Below, one piece after another: positions 45,919-57,786 of a DNA stretch of 60,000 nucleotides (the stretch's first letter is position 1; every line of letters begins with the position of its first letter). The DNA is from Nematostella vectensis (Eukaryota > Cnidaria > Anthozoa > Actiniaria > Edwardsiidae). The notes beneath the pieces are model-generated. The model did not search any database. It worked only from the letters and a program-made list of their open reading frames with translations, and was not told where the DNA came from. The stretch is taken from NCBI RefSeq assembly GCF_932526225.1, contig NC_064036.1, positions 10,053,519 through 10,113,518 on the forward strand, read 5' to 3'. A program made the position numbers and the translations under genes.

Positions 45919-46011
45919 CAGGACCATAGGAGCTTATTTAAGAAGGTAGGGGTGGTGGGGAGTTGGGCTTGTCACTTGTATATAGGAATGAGGAAAATTG
46001 GGATACTCGTG

Positions 46012-46313
46012 ATGACTGTGGAATCCGTTGTATCGCGACCCGCGTTTTCTAAACAGGATTTGTTTTGGTGTTCTGTTCCGTCAGTAAAACCATTCTGAGC
46101 CAATCAGAGTCTCGCTTTGTGCACTTTCCTGGCTATCCTCTGGATGAAAACCAGACAGTGTCGCGACAGAAAACCAGGCAACAACACTAGGCGAGAGATG
46201 GCAAAAAACTGATTGCCTTAGAATAATTTGACTGGCGGACAGAAAATCCCAAAAGGCAAAAACAAATAGATGTTTTGAAAATGCGGCGTCGCGATACAAC
46301 GGATCCGACAGTA
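46012..46313. mobile_element. MITE with ~37-bp terminal inverted repeats
   Basis: AATCCGTTGTATCGCGACC then CGCGTTTTCTAAACA at the left (46022-46055) is inverted at about 46268-46304 (reverse complement GGATCCGTTGTATCGCGACG, then CCGCATTTTCAAAACA). ~290 bp, no coding capacity, just downstream of the tetraspan gene stop and possibly within its 3' UTR. Confidence 0.72.
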
Positions 46314-47129
46314 ATATAACTTTACTCTAAGACTGTTGAAGTGCCCCCCCCTCCCTCCCTCCACCTAATTGAAGTCTAGATACAAAATTGTAATAGTATG
46401 GATCTAGTAAAATTAGAGAACTAAGGAGTATATAGTGTCTTGAAAAGACGCTCAAATTTAAAGTATTAAGAGTATAATTATTAATTGTATGGTATAATTG
46501 CATTAGTTATTGGGGTAAAAATAGCAAGTAAGAAGTGGGATGTTTCTCAACATTTTACAGTTGATATTCATTTTACTACCAAACACTCGAGCTGTTACTG
46601 TTATCGTTGAGTTGTGGATTTTACTGTTGTCGTTTTCTTGATATACGGTACAAACTGTTTCTAAAATGCTCATACAGAAAGCACAGATGAGCGTATGTTT
46701 GTCCCCGTTTCCATTTTTTCTCTTCTTCCTTTTCAAATGCAAATCGTTACCGTTATTGTATTAGATATACTCATTCTATGGCACCTCGGTATCTCAGATA
46801 TACGCATTCTATGGTACCCCAGTCCTCAATATGTCTTCTAGGGTATGTACAAATTAAGTGATAAAAATATATCGTCAAGTAGTATATCAAATTAAAAAAT
46901 GTAAAAACAAATATGTCTTAGACTTTTCGTTGTCAAGCGTTTACAATATAACCAGTTATTACAACCCTTATCAAACGACGGGAAAAAGTATATCTTTGAT
47001 TTGGCGCGCGTGCAAAAAGTTGGCTTAGAAAATTCGAAATAAAAATGTAGTGAAAGTTGAATTCTCTTATTCGTATGTGTGGTAGTTTTAAATTGTAAAA
47101 TGCCCATATACCCTCCCTATCTGAAGGAA

Positions 47130-47405
47130 CTCCTTGTCTAATGAACGCCCCCAAGTTTGCTATGAACGCCGCTCCCCTCTCCAGTCAAAAACAAACGACA
47201 TAGGAATTTCCGTAATCCAAATTTTAAATTGTCATCTACTGGTTGAGACTTGCCTAATGTCAAGAAACGCTTGCCACGCAGCCTATAATTTAACTTGACC
47301 GATTAGATCCCCAATGCACTTGGGTTTGTTAAAACTTTGTAAAAAAAACGCCCCTCTCTAATAAACGCCCCCACCCCTCTAATAAACGCCCCGAACGTTT
47401 ATTAA
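47130..47405. repeat. Scattered TAATAAACGCCCC-type motif copies
   Basis: TAATGAACGCCCCC, TATGAACGCCGCTCCC, AACGCCCCTCT, CTAATAAACGCCCCC, CTAATAAACGCCCC: five related motifs in 270 bp, interrupted by unique sequence. An old degenerate repeat. Confidence 0.5.
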
Positions 47406-47684
47406 AGCGGAGATCATTACGAACTGCGAATGAGGCGCGGTTGCATTATCACCATGACGCAAGATAGCGTGCTCGGAGATCATTTCCTTTTCGAGGACGA
47501 AGAAATAGGCAGTGAGTCATCAAGGGTATTGAGATAAAGGCTTGCATTTTAAAGTAGGGTGACAGAATAAAATGGCCGAAATGCCCAAACATTTTCGTGA
47601 ATAAACGCAAGGGATAGGGGACGCGTGTATCTAGGCGCTTAACTACCTGTAATACCTTTGTCAAGCACAATCTGTCAAATGGTT

Positions 47685-47802
47685 GTAAAGCGATCGACAT
47701 AGACGGGGCTAATCCCTGCTCTTTACCTGTTGTTTCTTTCGAATTGTCGTAAAGCGGTCGATATAGAAGGGGCTAATCCTTGCTCTTTTACCTGTTACGT
47801 GT
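47685..47802. repeat. Two-copy tandem duplication (~64 bp)
   Basis: GTAAAGCGATCGACATAGAC, GGGGCTAATCCCTGCTCTTT, ACCTGTT and then GTAAAGCGGTCGATATAGAA, GGGGCTAATCCTTGCTCTTT, TACCTGTT. About 90 percent identical; non-coding. Confidence 0.75.
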
Positions 47803-49535
47803 TGTCCCGCAGATCAAGTGTTTTGATATAGCGTTGATTTCTAGTGTTAACACGTTTTGTCCATGGTAAGCGTGGTTTCTAATCGGTCTCAAAAAATGGC
47901 ACACGTTTATTTGAACTTTGTAATTGAGTCATTAGCTAGCAAAGGTATAAGAGGGCATCTTTTATGTACTAGGAAACATTAGTTAGAAGGAAACAGATTT
48001 TAAATACACTATAAAAACCAAAACAGATGACTATTTTTTAGTTTGGAGTTGTTTGAGTCAAACATAACCTCAGCCAAAATGGTAATGTAGAGGAAAAGTG
48101 GAAACAAGTAAACTATATTTTTATACTATCTTCATTGACATTCAAATCATCAAGTATAAACCATGCTTGAAATTGTAGAAGACTAGTACTTCCTAGCTTT
48201 CTTTGCTTTTTTTGTCACTAAATATATTATTTTTTCCATTTTTCTTTCTTTTATAGCTTTATTAAACGCGGCTGTCTTCTTCCTAATTCGTAAATTCTTT
48301 CAGTAAAAATTTTTTTTTGACAAATTCAAATTTGTTTGAATCGATTTCGTTTTTGTACTTCTTGCAGGTTAATGGAATAACAAAGAACATATTTATGTGC
48401 CACATGTGTGTTTCTTGCTCTATCGCTCTACTTGTACAAAATATACAAAGAAAAATCGAAGCTAGAGGCAGATAAAAAAAATAGGTGCGGTGACCTTTTA
48501 ACGTAACCCATTATGAGATTAGACAAGTTGTAAGAGAAGCATTAGATGAACGCTCAAAATCTTTGTACAAGTTTTGTCTTTCACGAACGCTTCTGCTTTT
48601 TTTTATGCTGGGAGATGACGGAAAAAGAAGTTCGTGAAGCTCCAGAGAATCAATACAGAAAATGTGTTTACAAACAATCACTCACATGTTGTGAAAAAAT
48701 GCGCGCGAAAAACACGCATGTTTTGTCATTTTGCCGTCTAAATTAAACCCGTTACCACCAACCATGACCACGTGAAACTTTGAATGACCGCAAAGAGAAT
48801 CAAGCTCCCTTTAAAAGAAGGCACAGGGGGGGCAGCGAGTTCTAGAATGCATAAGCTTTGATTATTTGTGTGGTTTGGTCTTTGAAAGCTCTCATAAATT
48901 GATCAATGGTTCGACTCGTTGTGATCTTTGAGCATTCGAACACATAATCGCTGTATATGGCCCTTGTGCCAGCAAAGAAAACACCTGTTGGCAACATTAG
49001 GTGGAATGGTAACACAATTTCAAGTAATTGCAAAAGACTCCGCACTACACGCCGTCCGACAAACAATTCAAGAAAAGCACCAGTACCGAAATTTATTCAA
49101 ATTTATGTCCTCAATGGTTGGCGCCATTGAAGAAGAAACCTATTCAAGTGTATCCGAGCCATTCAGGTGTAGGCAATCAATGTCAATACAACATGTGACG
49201 TCACAATAAGGGGTCACTACAACATTCATTCTATCTAGGTTGCCGGGACTAAACGGAGGTATTATTCCGAAGGTATCCATTGATGAAGTGAAGCGTGCAC
49301 TTATCTCTTATCCAAGGAACGAGTTCATCCCGAAGCCTCCGTCCTCAGCAAGAATTCACCACAGAGAGAATTTGATGAGAACGAACACTATATTCAAGCC
49401 AACACAAATTCCCGCCAATTTTCAAGTTGGATCAACTCGTCGCTTAATTATACAGAGCAAGTAGTTCTTACCAGTTTAAGGAAACTCACGTAATATTCAC
49501 TGTTTCGCAAAGATTACACGGTAGTAATTACGGGG

Positions 49536-49793
49536 ATGGCGAAAAAGTCGAGAACGGACGGAGCGGAACACATCGTTCGCATGAGCTCCAAAGAAGTGTC
49601 TGTGACTCGAGATGGGAAAGAAAGGAAGGCCTGTGGTTGTTGCAGCAAGAGATACGTAGGGCTTCCAGTTATTGGTGCAGCGCTGTTTGCCGTGGGGGCT
49701 TTGCTAGGCGTCGGTTACTTCAGCGTACGGAGTGTGACGGCGTCTATTTCTCTTACGGAGAACAGTGTCCCGTCTTGCGTAACTGGAGGGCTG
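49536..49793 (+). CDS. Exon 1 (N terminus, TM1)
   Basis: 86 codons from ATG 49536 (MAKKSRTDGAEHIVRMSSKE...), ending CVTGGL with donor GTAAGT. The longer basic N terminus is the main difference from the upstream gene's exon 1. Confidence 0.82.
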
Positions 49794-52700
49794 GTAAGTT
49801 AAGACGCTTGAATTTCGTAAAAAAAAATACTCGAATTGAATTTTTTACACCTGTTTTATTGAAAAGAGCTTTTCGCGGACGCATTTCGCGGTGGTGGTAG
49901 GGTTCTAACGACGGAACATTAGCATGTTTCTTTTTAAAAAATAAGAAGTTTCCGTTTTGGGACTGTTTGCACCTCGTTCGTTTCTAAAGTGTTTATTGCG
50001 GAAAGGGTGACTTGATGGAATCATGCTATATAAAGTGCGCACTAGTTTGTATATGCTTTTTGGCAGGTAATTTGACAAATTTTTGATTGTCATGAAGAAA
50101 AACCTGAACAAACTCTTCTTAAATCCGATGAAGTAATGCTTCAAGCCTCGTGCCTTATAAGCCATAACTCACGTTTTTATTTAGACAGTCGTTAATTAAC
50201 AAATACTCGAAATTAAACGATCTTATCTCGATTTATTGCACATTCTTGTAATAAAACTATTATAAAAAGGATATTCTTTACAAACTTTGCCTGACCATTT
50301 GGCTACGTTAATTTTCGGAAAAATCTAGAGGGATGTTTTCTTGTTTGGCCAATCTCAGATAATTACCAGTAAAAGTTGACGTTTATTCCCCTGTCAAGAG
50401 TACGCAAATAGAGTACACGCGCACCTTAACGAAAGACGCTTATGAATATGCATGAAAATTCGTACAGCTCAAGAGGGGATACGATTTTTTCAACAAGAAA
50501 AGGAAATTGTTTTCATAACTTTTGAGATAAACACATCCATTCTTTTGTGGGTTTTTGGTGATATGATGCGCGCGCTCAAAAAGTTTATTAAATTTAATTG
50601 CTAAATTTCCTGACGATTAGTCAACCTCTTGGGTCGCGTGTCGACGCATAAGTGATTTTCCTCGCAAAAAGTAGTGCAAAGAAAAGTTCAAAACTGGCTC
50701 TCAAAACAGCAATTTAAGGATCTCATTTTCTCTAAGTCTCCGATCAATGAGCTAGTTGAATAGTTATGGGATTCTGGATTTGTTTATAGCTATTATTCGC
50801 CAAATGTTCCATTGAAAGCCTAAGAGGTATGTGTCCTAGTGGATCAATAGAGCAGTTACGATGACACGTGCCGTTTATTGTTGAAAGGACCGCAAAAGCG
50901 TGCGCTGTCTTTCTCGGCTTTGTTACTAAACTCGGTCATCCTTGCAAGTTAGCTATATACAGACCTTTTTCTCTTTGACCTCCCAAAACACATACATGGA
51001 ACTTTTTTAACTTTCACAGGATCGCAAATTAGTTGAGATTTTGATATTATCTTTTGACCACAAATATCTTTGGTATTTTAATGGCTGGATTTTTGAAAAT
51101 TAAGACAAGCTCTTTTCAAAACATTTTGAACTAGAAACTTATTTGATATCTTTGGTTAAGAAAACTGATTTGGTTTGAAGAAAAAAAAGCCGTTAAATCT
51201 TTGAAAGTTCAAATAATTACACAAATTAGGCGTTTGTTTGATCTGTATGGATTTAGTTAGAGTCTTTTGTTACCCACAGAATTAATACCTTGGAGGCAAT
51301 ATCAAGCGACAATCAATCGTTTCAAACGTCATTTTCAAAACGGTGTTTGTATATGCAAAATAACGTTTTTCCGTTTTATCGCAATTTTTGGCGCCAAAAT
51401 GACGGGCGCGCGCGCTCTAAAAAACAGCTTTAGAAAAAATGGCGGGAAACGAGATTCGCTTACACAGACAAAGCGATGGACGATGCAAAGAACAAAGAAC
51501 ATTGGTTTCAAGGGGAATCGAAAATCTTTTGACTATATAGTGAGCAGCACACGTGCTCATTAGCATAATTGGTGCCGCGTGCCCTTCATGGTTGGGGGCA
51601 ATTAGTTGGCCACGGTTGAATAACAAAGAAATAAAAATTGGCGAAACCTTAATTTAGAGTGAAATACACTAAACAAAATAATTCCAAAACACAACCGAGC
51701 TAGACCGAGTTGCATTTTTGTTTCTTTTATAAATTTTGCGATATCCAAAAATAGAATTTGCTGAACAATTAAAATTTCTTCTTTGTTTTACACTTTCTTT
51801 TTTCTTCTTCTTGTCATTGATTCACAAATACGCGGACTTTTTTTAATGCGAAAAGCATATGGGCTCATGAATGGAGGGCAAAACAAAGCGTTTCTTGGAG
51901 GAAGAGGTGTTGATGTTTGTGTAGCACCGAGTAGACAGATGTTGTTTACGAGGAGGGGCATGATAAATGGTGAAGGATATGCCTACAATGAGGCACGTGC
52001 ACATGATCTCCGTGAAACCACCCGTGTAGAAGCTGTTATAGTACTTTGATCAGAATTGCATAGAATAAACTATATAAAAAAATCAAAACGTTTTTAAAAC
52101 TCTGCTAGGTTTACTTAATTCTTTCCCACTACATGTGATCAACTTTAAATTTCAAAAGTGGCCAATTTGTATCCTATATCATTTGTCTCGAACAGATCTC
52201 GCACCAAATTCTTTCATATAATCAAAATACATATATTGTTATCTTAGATTCTTATGGTACCGTACAATACCATCAGAACTAGCTAGCGACATACCAAACC
52301 AATGAATTCACTTTTCCTTTTATTGTTTCATTCAATCTTCAGATTCCATATTATCATTGTATTTTTCTGATCTTTTTTTTATCGCTAATGAGGTAAGAAA
52401 TCGCAGACGGACTCATATTTGACTCTACCCCTGCACTGGCACACAACGGCCACTTTCTATTTGTGTGTATGAATTAGCTTACGTGCTATAGAAATGTCTA
52501 AATAATCGTCCCCCGTCACTAAGTGGAACGCTAGTTCCTTTGTCTGCTGTTTTTCTCGGTCGTCTCCCGGCTAATGTAATCGTGTGATAATGCGTGACGT
52601 ATCTAAAGATTGTTTCCTCTCTTTTCAGCTGGTGCTAAATGGAATCAACACCATGATCTTATTCAAGAGGCGCCCAAGGTGCCTGGTGAGTCAATATAAG

Positions 52701-54272
52701 CCAGTTGTTGTCTCCTGACATTTTTAACGAAAGGTGGTGAAAGAGAGCATGTCAACCTAGAGCATATCGTAGATACTTGAACAAACTACACTTACATACA
52801 TGGCGTATAGAGGCGTATAGTTGGCAAATTCATTGCCTTGTAATGCATAGCCTGGTATATTAATGCATAGCCTGGTATATTGGCTTGGTCTAGGAAATGC
52901 ATTTATGCAATCTTTGATACTATAACCAGGGAGTTCTATCACAACTCCCTGCAATAACTAACATTGAGCTTCAGCGCTCTTTGTGGGCTCTTCCAAAGGC
53001 CTCTGCCGCAGAAGGTGAAGTGTAGGTGACTGTGAAATTCAATATTTTACTTGCTGGGTATAATCGAGCATAAGGATAGCAAATATTATTTTTTTAGAGA
53101 GAATAGACAAAGGCCTCGACCCATATTAGGCAAATCAATAGTATGGCATCAGCATGTGAAAACATGTGCAAACTCCTAATGACCTGAAATGACGTAGATC
53201 AACTTTAAAATAATCGCATGGCACTAGGGCTATAGATCAACGAGTGATGCCTTCCAAGATCAGCCACTTATGTTTACTGTATTTGGCGGGCTATTGTGTT
53301 TGATAATTATTACTTCGATTACACGAGAATTACAAGAAGTCCCGTTAACTCACACGTGATATTCTCCCCACAGATAATCTCTTCGATCATCTTGACTGTT
53401 GTTGGCGCGCTGTTTTGCTTCGCTGGCGCCATGCACACCCTCAGCACAGTGAGCCCCATGATTTCCAGCTTTGACCGCTGTCAGTATTTCACCACAGAGA
53501 CCACCTGCAAGTGCTTTCACCGCAGCGAGCTCAGGCAGGTCTCGTACATCTTCCGTGGTGCCAAGAACTGCAAGGTGATTCAGTACACCCTATCCAACAT
53601 GGTCTATGGCATTAGCGGCATATATGGCGCCGGGCTGGCCGTGTGTCTGATCGCAGCGGTAATGGAGAGCAGGTTACTGTGCCCGAAACGACGATCAAAG
53701 GTGAGGGTGACCTTACTCTACAGAAAGTCTGACCATTCTACCTTAATGTCTTGTCCTGGACACGTTCCCCAATAAACGTTTAAATTTTATTTATTTTGAA
53801 ATACTCTCTTTTGGACCTATTTATACGCCCGCTCTATCAGTCAGCTCAATTCAAACACATCTTCCAGTATCTTTTCCGTTTGTCTGCATTAATGTTTTGT
53901 AAACTTGCCTAGCTATAATAGGTGACACAATCTAACCCTATGTTCTTCCTGTCTTAGCTTGCATTCTCGCGTTCAGATGGCGATGGTAAGTGCATGGTGT
54001 CATCACGGCAGTCCCAGACATCCCAGACAAACCTAACACTCAGCTGCTCGGAGGCGGAGCTTGTCTCGGCCACTTGCTCCGACGAGTCGCATTCTGCGCC
54101 CACTAGTGGATCCTCCAGCCAACGCCCATCACGCCAGGAGGGCCAGTCATCGACATATACGGTACATGAGATGCCTTGCCAACACTATGTGAGCATCCCA
54201 AGAAGAGACTTCTGCATGAACTTTGAGTCGTCAAATACAAGACATGACCCCCCGCCACCTTACACTGAATGA
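49536..54272 (+). CDS. Second tetraspan PPxY protein, paralog-like (4 exons)
   Basis: Gene-level entry. Exons: 49536-49793, 52629-52685, 53374-53700, 53958-54272; all GT-AG, phase 0; 318 residues. Basic N terminus with CGCC, then TM1 (GLPVIGAALFAVGALLGVGY), TM2 spanning exons 1-2 (LVLNGINTMILF), TM3 (IISSIILTVVGALFCFAGAM), a cysteine-containing loop (DRCQYF..TTCKCFH..NCK), TM4 (YGISGIYGAGLAVCLIAAVM), and a Ser/Thr-rich tail ending DPPPPYTE. Intron positions, the 57-bp second exon and the C-terminal PPxY tie it to the gene at 37-46 kb, so ENTREP/TMEM255-like is the best label. Likely a membrane adaptor for WW-domain ubiquitin ligases (inference). A poly(A) signal candidate AATAAA lies near 54354. 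Confidence 0.75.
49794..52628 (+). other. Intron 1 of second tetraspan gene
   Basis: AT-rich; several open stretches (e.g. 51267-51563, 51783-52049) lack splice context or domain similarity. No repeats recognised. Confidence 0.55.
52629..52685 (+). CDS. Exon 2 (57 bp)
   Basis: LVLNGINTMILFKRRPRCL, phase 0-0; acceptor CTTTTCAG, donor GTGAGT. Same size and phase as exon 2 at 37403-37459. Confidence 0.8.
52838..52952. repeat. 20-bp direct duplication and 9-bp hairpin in intron 2
   Basis: TAATGCATAGCCTGGTATAT occurs twice in tandem (about 52841-52880). CAGGGAGTT-CTATCAC-AACTCCCTG follows at 52928-52952, a perfect 9-bp stem with a 7-nt loop. Confidence 0.7.
53374..53700 (+). CDS. Exon 3 (TM3, loop, TM4)
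   Basis: 109 codons, IISSIILTVVGALFCF ... ESRLLCPKRRSK. It equals exons 3 plus 4 of the upstream gene (112 codons), so one intron was gained or lost. The donor GTGAGG can be read through for 24 more codons before a stop. Confidence 0.85.
53958..54272 (+). CDS. Exon 4 (cytoplasmic tail, PPPPY)
   Basis: Acceptor TTGTCTTAG; LAFSRSDGDGKCMVSSRQSQ..., Ser/Thr-rich, ending HDPPPPYTE-stop. The PPPPY is the WW-domain-binding element. Confidence 0.83.
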   Translation, partial: LAFSRSDGDGKCMVSSRQSQTSQTNLTLSCSEAELVSATCSDESHSAPTSGSSSQRPSRQEGQSSTYTVHEMPCQHYVSIPRRDFCMNFESSNTRHDPPPPYTE

Positions 54273-55700
54273 ACACGTGCTCGAAAACCAAGCGGTTTTT
54301 GTGACACTGCCTAAAGATATCAACCACAAGTGTAGGTGGAATCACTGAGCATAAAATAAAAGGTGGTTACCTAGGACAATAGACCTTACCCAAAGATAAA
54401 CAACACCAGGGAACAACTAAACTTCAAGAAGTCGCCGCTTGGAGTCTAAGAGTCCACAAGAATCAATGGTCAAGTATGGATGGATATGTTGGCAAGGAGG
54501 TGGAAGGATAACCATGTCCTGATGCAACTCTTACATTAAATTATTCATGATTCAAATACTACTTGAGGGGTTAAGTGTGGGTATGGGCGTGCTTTCAGAA
54601 TAGTTATAAGATAATACTGCAGGTATGCAATCATGATTGTGCAGTGTAGAAAATCATATTGCTTTATGCACCATACAAGCTGATTATTTGTTGAAGTATA
54701 AAGGCACATAACATAGTTTTGGATGACACCTTCAAATATCATATCTGAAACATCTTATATGTTATCCATATTAACAATGTTTTTTCCACCAAAAGCATTT
54801 AGACAACCTAGAAAATTATTGGTGTCTTTAGTTAGACTTCCTGTTCAATGACTGACTTGGATTTTTAGCATCCAATTGAAAATGTACAAACAAGAGGATT
54901 AGTATCTTGTAATAAAATTAGTGATATTAAGATCAGTTATAATGTATATATGTATAAAGATCATGTAAATAAAATGAAAGAAAAACTATTAAACAAAATT
55001 TTAGCTTACTAGGAAAACACTTGGTCTTTAATCAATTCGACATATCGTTTCCACCACTACCTGGCCCACCACCACATGGTAGTGTATAATTTTTTAAGGT
55101 AAAATTCTGCCAGTGCTCCACAGAAATAATAAGGTGAATGATGCTGTTGTTTAAAAATAAGCGATAATCATGGACAGATTCTGGAGGAAGGCAATGATGT
55201 AAAGCATGAATTTTCAGTGTCAAAAATGTCCAAACAAGTGTCTTAGATCTTAGTGTTGAATTTTGTCTCTAAATTATGTCTTCAGCCAGCCCCTTCCCCC
55301 CTGTACAGATACAAAGCTTGAAGCTAAACAGCCAGTTAAAAGGGCTTAAAGTGTGTTAATAAGAAAAAAACTGCAAATATTTTAATGTCAGCTGTCAACA
55401 AACTCTTGCCAAGTTCTGCAGGTCACGTTCGGTGCAGCTCACTACATTGGGTGCTGTGCATCACTTACAGCCCTGCCTTACTAAACTAACTTCTTATTGT
55501 AGATTAACCACTGATAAGGGCAGAGTAAGACCCCATACAGTTGTAAGCTAATTCAGTAACTTCACTTGGACACATCATTACTGTCTTAGTTGCCACTAAG
55601 GCCCTACCCTCTAGGGTAGTTTTCCCTGTAAACTTCACCTCCTGGCTAGCATCAGATTTTGTCACATTCCTGTATTTTCTTCCAGACTTACTTCATGGGC
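54273..55700. other. 3' UTR and intergenic DNA
   Basis: Beyond the AATAAA near 54354 no coding exon, RNA or repeat family recognised. Confidence 0.5.
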
Positions 55701-55719
55701 TGCACATATGGCAGGCACC

Positions 55720-56895
55720 TACACAGGGGAGGGGGGGGGTGCAGGGTGCATGCGCACCCTTTCCTTGCAACCAAAAGTGGGTCATTTCTTATTAACACAT
55801 TGACCCCTCAACCGGCCTGTACCGGCTTTGGGAAGTACCCACAACCCAAAAAATTCATAATTTCAAAATAAACACAACAAGATGAAGATACTCAGGCATC
55901 AGTCTAAGGGATAAATGGTCTTGCAGATATGCACCCAACCAAGGTGTTGGCATCTACTCTTAAGCCAAATAATAGCACAGGTTCTTTGACAAATCTCAAA
56001 TCGAACAAGGAGAGAAAAGCAGAATCACCCCTCTCAATAAAACGCTCAAAATACCACACAAGGGAGAGAGATCAGCAAACACAGCTCAAGACACAAATAG
56101 ATACCTTTATTCTGATCCTCCAGGTACATTTCCTTGGCCTCAAAACACAATGTCCATTCCTTGAAGGATTGTACAACCACGAAAATATCTTTACGTATTG
56201 CAAAGCATTCTGGGAGATCCAGGGGAAAATTCACGAGGGGAGGGCCAGTCAACACTCCTCTCCCCAAAGTCAGATGTTTTTTTATAAGTCTTTTCACCCC
56301 GAAGCCAAACAAATCAATTCCAGGTCATACAGACCCAGAATAGCAGTGTAAACAATTTTGGAATCGATTTGGTTTCAAAAAAGACAGCATTTAGGAGAGC
56401 TGTGGTGATTCATTAGAAAATTATTTTCTCATCCGGGCAAAGCCAAACAAGAAAAAATAATCATGAATCCACCTTTTCTTGCAAATATCCATAAGCAAAG
56501 CACTCAATTATGCCCCAAAAGACTTCATGATGTCCTGAGACACTCTCCTAATATGCTCATAGCTGTATTTTTGATGAAAAATACAAGCAACCATCAACTT
56601 GTGCTGGCTTCAGCACAACGACAAGGGATTAAAAGTGGGGACCGCAAAGCACTGTTGGAAAGCTTGGATACCGCTGACTAGGTGCAGCTGTGTTTGACTT
56701 TGACGGGCTGTATAAAACTCAAAATAGGGGGGGAGGTATCTAATTTCAGTCTGTTTTTTTGTAAATTCAGCTCAAAAAAAGCCAGGAGTCAATGGGTTAA
56801 GGAATCTTTGAATACAATGCTTTTTTCTAATAAAACCTATGACTGCTCACCCACCCCCTCTCAGCTAATTCTGGGAACGCACTTGTATGGGGGGT
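55720..56895. mobile_element. MITE interrupted by a TTAA element
   Basis: GTGCAGGGTGCATGCGCACC, GTGGGTCATTTCTTATT at the left and CCTATGACTGCTCACCC at the right are the two halves of the repeat seen uninterrupted at 28240-28420. The halves are separated exactly by the TTAA-flanked insertion. Confidence 0.6.
55792..56800. mobile_element. Non-autonomous TTAA (piggyBac-like) element, ~1.0 kb
   Basis: TTAA at 55792-55795 and 56797-56800. Inverted ends are CACATTGACCCCT (left) and CCCATTGACTCCT (right, reverse complement). TTAA target specificity is the hallmark of the piggyBac superfamily (known). The interior has no transposase. A truncated relative is at 13096-13613. The copy at 28240-28420 supplies the empty site. 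Confidence 0.75.
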
Positions 56896-57006
56896 CTGCA
56901 TGACATAATTTTCCAAACATTCCTTGTATTTTTCACTTATGCCTAGTGCACACTAGCAACATAACAACATAACGACATGGGCGCACGCACTATGTTTAGA
57001 CATAAC

Positions 57007-57060
57007 AACAGGCCCGTAGCCAGGATTTTGAATTGGGAGGTTCGTTTACCCATTTAGCAG
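57007..57060. mobile_element. Possible hAT-type terminus
   Basis: CAGGCCCGTAGCCAGGATTT resembles a hAT inverted terminus. No partner end found nearby, so this is a solitary fragment. Confidence 0.35.
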
Positions 57061-57289
57061 ACCATTTTCTCCTAGGTAGATCGTGCCAGCTTGCAGTGGT
57101 CCTCAATATGCCTGCATCTTCACAAACAAATTTACTGACCTTTCAAGTTCCAAGCTCGGTACATCTTTCAGTGCTGTTATGAGCCAATTGTTCTGTTGAA
57201 TAAAAATTCAGTTTTGATAAATGACGCAATAATTTTTATTACAAATGTTCTCGTTCTGTCCATTCCTGTTTGATTTATCATGCTGTGCT

Positions 57290-57786
57290 GTGCTTTCTTA
57301 CTTTGTCACGACTCCGGTAAGACGTCTCAACGAAGAAGGACATATCCCGATGCCGTTGTTGCTTCATCCGCCATTTTCGATAAATTCTGTTCTAAACCCT
57401 TAAAGATAGATTTACGGAAATACATAAACAATAGAGAAGTCTTGATGAAACTTTGTATCCACTAGCTTTTCATTCTAAAAAGAAAGCTGAAAAAGTCCCG
57501 TTATCGTCCCTTTTGAAAAAAATATGGCTGTATCTTTCATGGTATTCCTGTGTAGGCGGGAAATACGAACCGGAAAGGAAACCCTCCAAATAAACACTAA
57601 CCTGGTGTCCCAAATAAGGCAAAAGTAGGCGGGCTTTATAGTCACGTGGTCTTTGAGCGCCAAGAATTTGAATCCAATTTCCCGCACTACGATTGGTGGA
57701 ATACATCGAAATTGTATCAATGACGTCACGCGGGGTTCGGGCTTGAGAAAACGCTACCGAAAGCATATCAAGAAAAGAGTTCACAA
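57290..57786 (+). promoter_or_regulatory. Probable promoter and non-coding first exon of the right-edge gene
   Basis: CpG-richer sequence ends in a consensus donor (TCACAA/GTAAGTTTTC at 57787). A splice to the acceptor at 59852-59853 would put a 5' UTR exon here. The transcription start cannot be fixed; overlapping minus-strand open frames in the same place look fortuitous. Confidence 0.4.

Larger units (their letters stand above)
45919..49535. other. Intergenic region between the two tetraspan genes
   Basis: Contains the 3' UTR of the upstream gene, the MITE at 46.0-46.3 kb and the repeats at 47.1-47.8 kb. A 75-codon open stretch at 49240-49464 (PGLNGGIIPKVSIDEVKRAL...) follows a possible acceptor (CTATCTAG) and looks somewhat coding-like but matches no family known to me. 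A minus-strand open stretch at about 49018-48842 (VFFAGTRAIYSDYVFECSKI...) follows a CCAACAG acceptor-like site. Either could be an exon of an unrecognised small gene. Confidence 0.35.

Noticed and set aside
49018-49130. Two-exon minus-strand small protein starting ATGGCGCCAACC
   Set aside because: The candidate donor and acceptor join in the wrong phase for the downstream open block.
51267-52049. Open frames within the intron of the second tetraspan gene
   Set aside because: No flanking splice sites in suitable phase and no similarity to known proteins.
57470-57784. Minus-strand 104-codon frame
   Set aside because: Overlaps another open frame in the same strand and the probable 5' exon/promoter of the right-edge gene; no recognisable domain.
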